Made by a program: the position numbers and the translations under genes. The notes below the pieces were generated by a model. The model made no database searches. It was not told the DNA's origin and saw only the letters and a list, made by a program, of their open reading frames with translations. Below are positions 12,849 to 16,955 of a DNA stretch of 16,955 bases, piece after piece (the first letter of the stretch is position 1; each line of letters starts with the position of its first letter). Source of the stretch: Planctomycetales bacterium (GTDB taxonomy: Bacteria > Planctomycetota > Phycisphaerae > SM23-33); the NCBI GenBank assembly GCA_030673005.1, contig DAOVFI010000016.1:1-16955 (forward strand), in the 5' to 3' direction.

Positions 12849-13508
12849 TCACGCCTTTCGGCGTCGCCGCCGCAGCACCGCCGCACCGCCGATTACCAGC
12901 AGAGACATCGTCGCCGGCTCGGGGATGCCAAACGGCGCGTCGGTTTCAACCGCTTCATGACCGGAAACGCCGTCCCAAAGATACAGAACGCCCCGGTATC
13001 CGAAATCGCCCTCGTCAATGGCCGTTTGGAAATCCAGTCCCGTCGGGGCGACGAGTTGAACCATCTCCAAAAAGACACCTTTACCGGCGTCCGGATCGGG
13101 CGGAGGGACGTGTCCTGCGTCACCGCCATAGGAGTTGACAGTTTCCGTCCACGGAGCCGGAACGAAATCCCAGTGCTGCCACAGGTAGCTGTCGTTGTTC
13201 TTGTCGTAGGGGCAGGAGGGGTTCAAATCCGCAAATACAGCGTCGGCGAACTTGTCTATCTGCTGCCACTCGCAGGGCGCAGACATGTCGGGGTCGCCCT
13301 GTATCTGCGCGATCTGCCCGGTGCAGTGGAACGCACCGCTAAAGCTTAGTATCGCCATGTCGTCGGTCATTGCCTTAATCAGGTACCGACTGGAGCCGTC
13401 GCCGTTGTCGGCGATGTCCACGTCCCAGGTAATCACGCTCGCCGCGGCGGACGAAGCCAGCAGGGCGACGACAGCCGGTACAACCAGAATCCTTCGCATC
13501 GTGTTCAT
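12849..13508 (-). CDS. PEP-CTERM sorting-signal protein
   Basis: A 219-aa exported protein. The signal peptide is at 1-23 (MNTMRRILVVPAVVALLASSAAA). The mature part starts SVITWDVDIADNGDGSSRYLIKA, with a beta-rich look and no named domain. The C-terminal sorting signal is complete: PEP at 196-198, a hydrophobic stretch (TMSLLVIGGAAVL), then RRRRRK. An exosortase, not in this window, would recognise it and process it at the membrane. AAGGAG lies 7 nt before the ATG at 13508. It begins 30 nt after the larger PEP-CTERM gene upstream, so the two form an operon. Confidence 0.9.
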   Translation of the reverse strand: MNTMRRILVVPAVVALLASSAAASVITWDVDIADNGDGSSRYLIKAMTDDMAILSFSGAFHCTGQIAQIQGDPDMSAPCEWQQIDKFADAVFADLNPSCPYDKNNDSYLWQHWDFVPAPWTETVNSYGGDAGHVPPPDPDAGKGVFLEMVQLVAPTGLDFQTAIDEGDFGYRGVLYLWDGVSGHEAVETDAPFGIPEPATMSLLVIGGAAVLRRRRRKA

Positions 13509-13538
13509 GATATTCTCCTTATTCTCCGGGGTTTCGTA

Positions 13539-14762
13539 TTACCGCAATTCCTCTTGAGAGTTCCTCACTTGTACTGTCCGGGCGATGCGCCGCCTCAGCA
13601 CGACCAGACCGCCGGCGCCCAGGAAAATCAACGTCATCGGTTCCGGAACGGTCCCCGGACACTGCTCGCCGCTGCCTGAGCCGGTCCAGTTGACGCTGAG
13701 GGCATTGAAGTCGTTCATGTCCACGTCGCCGTCGCCGTCGAAATCGCCTTCCGGCCAAATCCTGCCCGAACCGGGCGAATTGCCCGTCCAGTTCACGCTC
13801 ATGGCGTTGAAGTCATCCATATCCACGTCGCCGTCGGCGTCGGTGTCACCGTTGGCCGCAATGATTACTTCAAGGTGTGGAAGATAATCACCTGCCGGAA
13901 GAAGGTGAAAGTTGGGATCGTACATGCCCGGCGTGCCGGTTATGTAGTCCTTACTGCAAAAACACCAGCCCCACTCGTAATCATCGGGGTATTCCGGGTC
14001 GGGGCTGCCGGACCATCCCCCCAGATCGTGTATGCGGATGCCGTTGTTGGCAATGTGGTCGTCGCGCTCTTCCGGCAGGACCCATCGCCTGGCGAATTCC
14101 TTCAGTTCCACCTTGGCCCAACCGTTGGGATTGAGGTCGGCGGGGTCGCCGCCCCAGTTCACCGGCACGCCAGGTCCGCCATTGTGGATCATCACTGCTT
14201 GCGGGTCGCCTGGATTCAGGCCGTTGGCCTGATAATAATAGGGATCGACTCCGCCGACGTCGCCGGGGTCGTAGATGTTCGGCAAACCGGACTGACTCTC
14301 TACAGTCCCGTCGATGTAGCCGTCTGCGTAAGCCCCGCGCGGGGCCTCAGTCCAATAAGTAAGTCCGTGAGGATGGACCTGCGGGTCCCACGTCCGCAGC
14401 GCAAGGACCTGTGCCTGCTGCGTCGTGCCTTCGGGCGCCATAGGGTGGCACATCACGCCGGTGCACTGACCGGTGTAGGTGTTGAAGACCGCCGAGACGA
14501 TCCTATGCTCGGCCGCCTGGATAGATTCGATGTCAGTCAGGTCGAACCGGAACAGGGCGTCGGAGCCGACCCAACTGTACGACTTGACGACTGCCGCGTC
14601 GGGATAGCCGTAGCTGGGACCGTGGCCGTGAAGTATAAAGGTATCGGTCTGGGTGATACACGTAACCGGCGGGGGAGCGTCGGCCCATACCGAGCCAACA
14701 GGCCCGAAGATAACACCACCCAGGATCAGACATAAAAACATCATTTTTGTATGAGATTTCAT
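13539..14762 (-). CDS. PEP-CTERM protein with DNRLRE-like module and two dockerin-type Ca repeats
   Basis: A 407-aa exported protein. The signal peptide ends near residue 28 (VWADA). The module from about 37 to 300 starts CITQTDTFILHGHGPSYGYPDAAV and SDALFRFDLTDI, typical of beta-sandwich DNRLRE-type domains. At about 305-361 are two dockerin-like calcium loops: NGDTDADGDVDMDDFNAMSV and DFDGDGDVDMNDFNALSVNW. The PEP-CTERM is at 373-395 (PEPMTLIFLGAGGLVVLRRR), followed by an unusual 12-residue tail to NSQEELR. The frame begins at 14780, but the ATG at 14762 has AAGGAG 7 nt upstream and starts the signal peptide properly. It is transcribed from a clear promoter at 14829-14858 and followed by the second PEP-CTERM gene. 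Confidence 0.88.
   Translation of the reverse strand: MKSHTKMMFLCLILGGVIFGPVGSVWADAPPPVTCITQTDTFILHGHGPSYGYPDAAVVKSYSWVGSDALFRFDLTDIESIQAAEHRIVSAVFNTYTGQCTGVMCHPMAPEGTTQQAQVLALRTWDPQVHPHGLTYWTEAPRGAYADGYIDGTVESQSGLPNIYDPGDVGGVDPYYYQANGLNPGDPQAVMIHNGGPGVPVNWGGDPADLNPNGWAKVELKEFARRWVLPEERDDHIANNGIRIHDLGGWSGSPDPEYPDDYEWGWCFCSKDYITGTPGMYDPNFHLLPAGDYLPHLEVIIAANGDTDADGDVDMDDFNAMSVNWTGNSPGSGRIWPEGDFDGDGDVDMNDFNALSVNWTGSGSGEQCPGTVPEPMTLIFLGAGGLVVLRRRIARTVQVRNSQEELR
13684..13855 (-). repeat. Tandem pair encoding the dockerin-like calcium repeats
   Basis: Two copies of about 60 bases (about 13688-13750 and 13791-13853), each encoding D-x-D-x-D-G-D-V-D-M-x-D-F-N-A-x-S-V-N-W-T, lie in direct orientation within the PEP-CTERM gene. 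They are clearly related at both DNA and protein levels and mark an internal duplication. Confidence 0.7.
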
Positions 14763-14787
14763 CTCATCGCTCCTTTCCACTTCGCAT

Positions 14788-14823
14788 TTTAATGTTTCAC
14801 TTCACTTATGATGTTTCATTAAA
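14788..14823. promoter_or_regulatory. Operator-like inverted and direct repeats at the PEP-CTERM promoter
   Basis: Immediately downstream of the predicted start site lie a 7-bp inverted repeat (tttaatg 14788-14794, cattaaa 14817-14823) and a direct repeat atgtttca at 14792-14799 and 14811-14818 (19 bp apart, nearly two helical turns). The layout suits binding of a dimeric regulator or a leader hairpin. Confidence 0.4.
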
Positions 14824-14828
14824 CAAAC

Positions 14829-14858
14829 ATTGTACGCAATCGCAAACTCTTTCGTCAA
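14829..14858 (-). promoter_or_regulatory. Sigma-70-like promoter of the PEP-CTERM operon
   Basis: On the minus strand, TTGACG (14858-14853) and TACAAT (14834-14829) are separated by 18 nt. Both boxes match 5 of 6 consensus bases. Transcription would start near 14820, giving a leader of about 60 nt before the ATG at 14762. This is the best housekeeping-type promoter in the window. Confidence 0.65.
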
Positions 14859-14922
14859 GAAACTTTTTTACGATTTCTCACGCAAATTGCTTCCTACCTG
14901 TCATTTTTCCCTTTCAGATCCT

Positions 14923-14957
14923 CCCGTGGCGGCGGCGGTTTCCCGCCGCCGCCCGGG
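14923..14957 (-). terminator. Perfect GC hairpin with GAAA loop after the large PEP-CTERM gene
   Basis: An 11-bp perfect stem of GGC/GCC units (14928-14938 with 14943-14953) closes a 4-base loop that reads GAAA on the minus strand, a GNRA tetraloop; four more pairs (14923-14926 with 14954-14957) extend it past a one-base bulge. It lies 43 nt past the stop of the 435-aa gene. There is no U-tract, so it may act as a transcript-end stabiliser or a Rho-independent-like pause rather than a classic terminator. Confidence 0.5.
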
Positions 14958-14999
14958 AAGGAGGAAGGAGGGAAGAACCTGTCTATCCCTCCCTCGCCC

Positions 15000-16307
15000 T
15001 CACTTATTCTTACAGCGTCTTCGCCTGAGGACCGAAAGAACAGCACCGATACCCAGCAGACCCAACGTCGCCGGTTCGGGAATCGTCACCTCAAGGTACG
15101 GGACATACTGGGATCCCACATGCCCCGCCATTCCGTCCTGGATCGAACTCCAGTACCACACGTATCCGTCGAGATCCGAATCGTCCTGGAGCTCGATACC
15201 GTTGTTTGCATAGACGCCATCGAGCCAATCCTTGACGATCTGCGTGATGTCCGCCTCCGCCCAGGTATCAGGACCCGTGTCGCTGCTTATTTGGTAGCCA
15301 GGACCAATGATCCCCGGCCTGTTGCAGAGGTCAATCACCCCGTGCGCCGCCGGATTGTTGGGATCCTCGCCTTGCAAAAGATCTTCCGTCAGCAGCACCG
15401 AGTTATCCAGTGCGTGGATAGTGGCTGTGAGTTCCGTCCCGGCGGGGGCGGTATCAGGGCTCATCATGCCACCATCGGAGTCAAGCCGGTAGAATTTGAA
15501 CTTGGCCGATTGCACGTCATCGCTGGCATATCCTTCCAGCGCCGACAGATCGAACTTGACCATCGCCGGAATCGTCAGGCTGTCTTCCATCGACTTTACC
15601 TGGTGATTGATCGGATAGCCGAACCCACATTGACCCATTGGCAGGACGTAGGTGTCCACGTCCACCGGGCAGAGAATCCCTCTGGTCCCGGCCGGGGTAT
15701 CCGTCAGCTTGGGACTCATCCCATTGGGATTCGGATCCGGCAGGCCGGCGAAGTAAGGATGCGTGTTGCCTGCGCCGGGCACGTCGTTCCATCCGATGAC
15801 AGCCAGGCCGTGGTTGTCGCCCGTAATCCAGTTGTTAACGATCGGGGTAATGTCCCAACTGTAACGGCCTGTGCCGGTAAGCTCGACGCCTCCCACCGCT
15901 CTGCCGACGATGTGGTTTGCCTTGAAGTCGGCGACATTTGCGGCGGTGATGTTCGCTACGTCCGAATCCACCGCGTAAATGGTAACGTCCATCGGGTTTC
16001 CGGGCGTAAGGCTGCCGTTCATGTCCTTGTAGCAATCCAGCGACAGCCAGGCATTATCGACCGGATTGGCGGGCAGATCGCCGAACTTCAGCCAGCTGAA
16101 CGCCCACATATCGCCACTGGCGGGCGCATTTCCCATCAAGAAGTAGTTTTTTTGGTCCTGATGATAAACCATCCAGCCGCCCATAAAGGTGTAGCCGGTA
16201 TTGGTGCACGTACCGAGTTCCTCGGCGCCGGCTACGCTTACAAAACCGGGGTTCATCAACAAGCCACAAACAACTGTTGCTACCAGAATTAATGCTGACT
16301 TTTTCAT
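15000..16307 (-). CDS. PEP-CTERM protein with two DNRLRE-like beta-sandwich modules
   Basis: A 435-aa exported protein. The signal peptide is about 1-28 (MKKSALILVATVVCGLL...VAGAEE). Two similar modules follow: about 33-185 (MWAFSWLKFGDLP, AWLSLDCYKD, DITPIVNNWITGDNHGLAVIGW) and about 216-406 (AMVKFDLSAL, AKFKFYRLDSD, DITQIVKDWLDGVYANNGIEL). The paired pattern of a KF/LKF strand and a D-I-T-x-I-V-x-x-W helix with G-N-N-G-I strand is characteristic of DNRLRE-type domains, found in secreted carbohydrate-active or surface proteins. The sorting signal is PEPATLGLLGIGAVLSVLRRRR (410-431). GAGGAGC lies 6 nt before the ATG. The gene is preceded by a structured leader and followed by a GC hairpin; no enzyme domain is present. 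Confidence 0.9.
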   Translation of the reverse strand: MKKSALILVATVVCGLLMNPGFVSVAGAEELGTCTNTGYTFMGGWMVYHQDQKNYFLMGNAPASGDMWAFSWLKFGDLPANPVDNAWLSLDCYKDMNGSLTPGNPMDVTIYAVDSDVANITAANVADFKANHIVGRAVGGVELTGTGRYSWDITPIVNNWITGDNHGLAVIGWNDVPGAGNTHPYFAGLPDPNPNGMSPKLTDTPAGTRGILCPVDVDTYVLPMGQCGFGYPINHQVKSMEDSLTIPAMVKFDLSALEGYASDDVQSAKFKFYRLDSDGGMMSPDTAPAGTELTATIHALDNSVLLTEDLLQGEDPNNPAAHGVIDLCNRPGIIGPGYQISSDTGPDTWAEADITQIVKDWLDGVYANNGIELQDDSDLDGYVWYWSSIQDGMAGHVGSQYVPYLEVTIPEPATLGLLGIGAVLSVLRRRRCKNK

Positions 16308-16327
16308 TTTTTTGCTCCTCTTGCTCC

Positions 16328-16390
16328 GATCCCTTACGGATCTTTTCCCGCGGCCAAGTTACGCGGCAGCCAATGCCGCGCCCCTCTTGG
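16328..16390 (-). promoter_or_regulatory. Structured 5' leader of the large PEP-CTERM gene
   Basis: On the minus strand CCAAG (16390-16386) pairs with CTTGG (16358-16354) around a perfect 7-bp hairpin CGCGGCA/TGCCGCG with a 5-nt loop (16380-16362). A second hairpin GATCC/GGATC (16342-16328) ends 8 nt before the Shine-Dalgarno at 16320-16314. It could modulate translation. It does not match a c-di-GMP riboswitch or any other class I can recall. Confidence 0.35.
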
Positions 16391-16418
16391 TCGCAAAATA
16401 CCAATACCCTTGCTTTCT

Positions 16419-16599
16419 TCACTTATTACCAATGCTCATTCGTCGCCTTCGTCCGCATGTGTGTTTAATTTCCGCAGCGAACGCACGACGTTTTGCCGCT
16501 GAAGCCTCCTGATTGTCAGACCCTGTCAACGGCGGGATTTGATCTCCGCCCATGTCAGACAACCTTGAGTCCTCGCGGCGTAAATCAGCCTCTTTTCAT
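16419..16599 (-). pseudogene. Candidate small ORF with one-base frameshift
   Basis: A near-ideal Shine-Dalgarno (AAAGGAGGT) lies 6 nt before an ATG at 16599, but that frame stops after four codons (MKRG). Removing one base from the A4 run just after the ATG (16593-16596 on plus) would open a 59-residue frame to a TGA at 16419, starting MKEADLRREDSRLSDMGG and ending in a basic helix (AAKRRAFAAEIKH...RRRRMS). As sequenced, an unshifted 44-codon frame from an ATG at 16553 is also available, with a weak site. No family is recognised. It may be a disrupted gene, a sequencing indel, or a short leader peptide (MKRG) for the PEP-CTERM gene downstream. Confidence 0.35.
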
Positions 16600-16636
16600 G
16601 GCGGCACCTCCTTTCCATCAGTGCTCCCCAAGACCT

Positions 16637-16681
16637 AAAAAACGAAAAAGGGAGCAGTCGGCTCCTAACCGATCTGCTCCC
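16637..16681 (-). terminator. Rho-independent terminator of the right-edge gene
   Basis: On the minus strand an 8-bp stem GGGAGCAG/CTGCTCCC (16681-16674 with 16657-16650), a one-base bulge and 4 more pairs (16672-16669 with 16661-16658) close a 7-nt loop. TTTTT (16649-16645), CG and TTTTTT (16642-16637) follow at once. This is the textbook intrinsic-terminator form, 60 nt past the stop of the gene on its right. Confidence 0.88.
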
Positions 16682-16740
16682 TGGCTGGCCTTTGGCTTGC
16701 TGGGTGGCCTGGTAAAATTCGGATTTCCTGCTCTTTGTAG

Positions 16741-16955
16741 TTACTCTTTCAGATCAATACGCCTAAAACACTCATTCGGTGTGGACGACAGTATCTTCCG
16801 GGCGGCCTGCTTCTTGAGGGTCTCCAATGCCGCGTCGCCGCAGGTAACGCCACGATTCTTCATCGCAAAAAACTCCGTCGGGATCAACCCGGCCCGCAGG
16901 CGGAACGTCATCTTCCGGCCCGTCGAGATGCGCCTGGCCTTGAACGTGAAACTCT
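16741..16955 (-). CDS. C-terminus of an unrecognised basic protein, cut by the right edge
   Basis: A minus-strand frame open from the window edge to a TAA at 16743-16741 gives 70 residues: FTFKARRISTGRKMTFRLRAGL, then MKNRGVTCGDAALETLKKQA and a C-terminus ending RRIDLKE. It is rich in Arg and Lys, with no TM segment or signal visible in this part. I do not recognise the family. The perfect intrinsic terminator 60 nt downstream supports it as the real end of a transcription unit, and the codon pattern (G/C-rich third positions) matches its neighbours. The N-terminus and total length are unknown. Confidence 0.65.
   Translation of the reverse strand, partial: SFTFKARRISTGRKMTFRLRAGLIPTEFFAMKNRGVTCGDAALETLKKQAARKILSSTPNECFRRIDLKE

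Noticed and set aside
11848..12960. 370-codon plus-strand ORF
   Set aside because: It lies antisense to the pseudopilin and the PEP-CTERM 3' end, which carry recognisable motifs; its product has no domain.
15120..16292. 390-codon plus-strand ORF
   Set aside because: It is antisense to the large PEP-CTERM gene, with no Shine-Dalgarno or domain.

Overview
This is about 17 kb of GC-rich chromosomal DNA that looks like a member of the Planctomycetota, most likely class Phycisphaerae. The taxonomic signals are three consecutive PEP-CTERM surface or exported proteins, one with dockerin-like calcium repeats; a type II pseudopilin of the kind that is multiplied in planctomycetes; an ECF sigma factor coupled to a one-TM putative anti-sigma protein; and a flavodoxin paired with a DUF2023 gene. 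The assignment is inference from gene content. I see no rRNA, tRNA, CRISPR array, phage module or intact transposase. Nearly all genes are on the minus strand; only a small membrane protein, a sugar isomerase/epimerase-like protein and a ferredoxin lie on plus.

Layout. Positions 1-128 hold the N-terminus of an exported protein cut by the window edge. 314-1699 encodes a lipoprotein-like HtrA/Deg protease with two PDZ domains. It is flanked by two diverged inverted copies of one short intergenic repeat (about 161-285 and 2106-2222), and beside the second copy lies a roughly 200-bp element that can fold into a cloverleaf (1752-1961). 2239-3831 is a sigma factor / putative anti-sigma / small secreted protein operon with a probable reading-frame problem at its second junction. 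3984-5221 carries the two plus-strand genes, with a possible structured leader before the isomerase. 5272-8522 is a minus-strand run: Fur-family regulator, chelatase-like lipoprotein, ZIP metal transporter, a decayed chelatase fragment, then pyrE. A 2[4Fe-4S] ferredoxin diverges from the Fur gene.

9037-10012 is flavodoxin plus DUF2023, and 10068-11844 holds three unrecognised membrane or exported proteins. 11887-16307 is an envelope block: a pseudopilin and three PEP-CTERM proteins, two of them with beta-sandwich DNRLRE-like modules. The last 650 bases hold a candidate frameshifted small ORF with a strong Shine-Dalgarno, a textbook intrinsic terminator, and the C-terminus of a gene running off the right edge.

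Working together: the Fur regulator, ferredoxin, flavodoxin, ZIP transporter and chelatase-like lipoprotein suggest a metal (iron, zinc or cobalt) homeostasis region in which flavodoxin could replace ferredoxin under iron limitation. The most unusual points are the exported chelatase paired with a ZIP transporter, the cloverleaf repeat whose imperfect pairs become G-U only on the minus strand, and the 62/70-identical chelatase remnant beside the ZIP gene.
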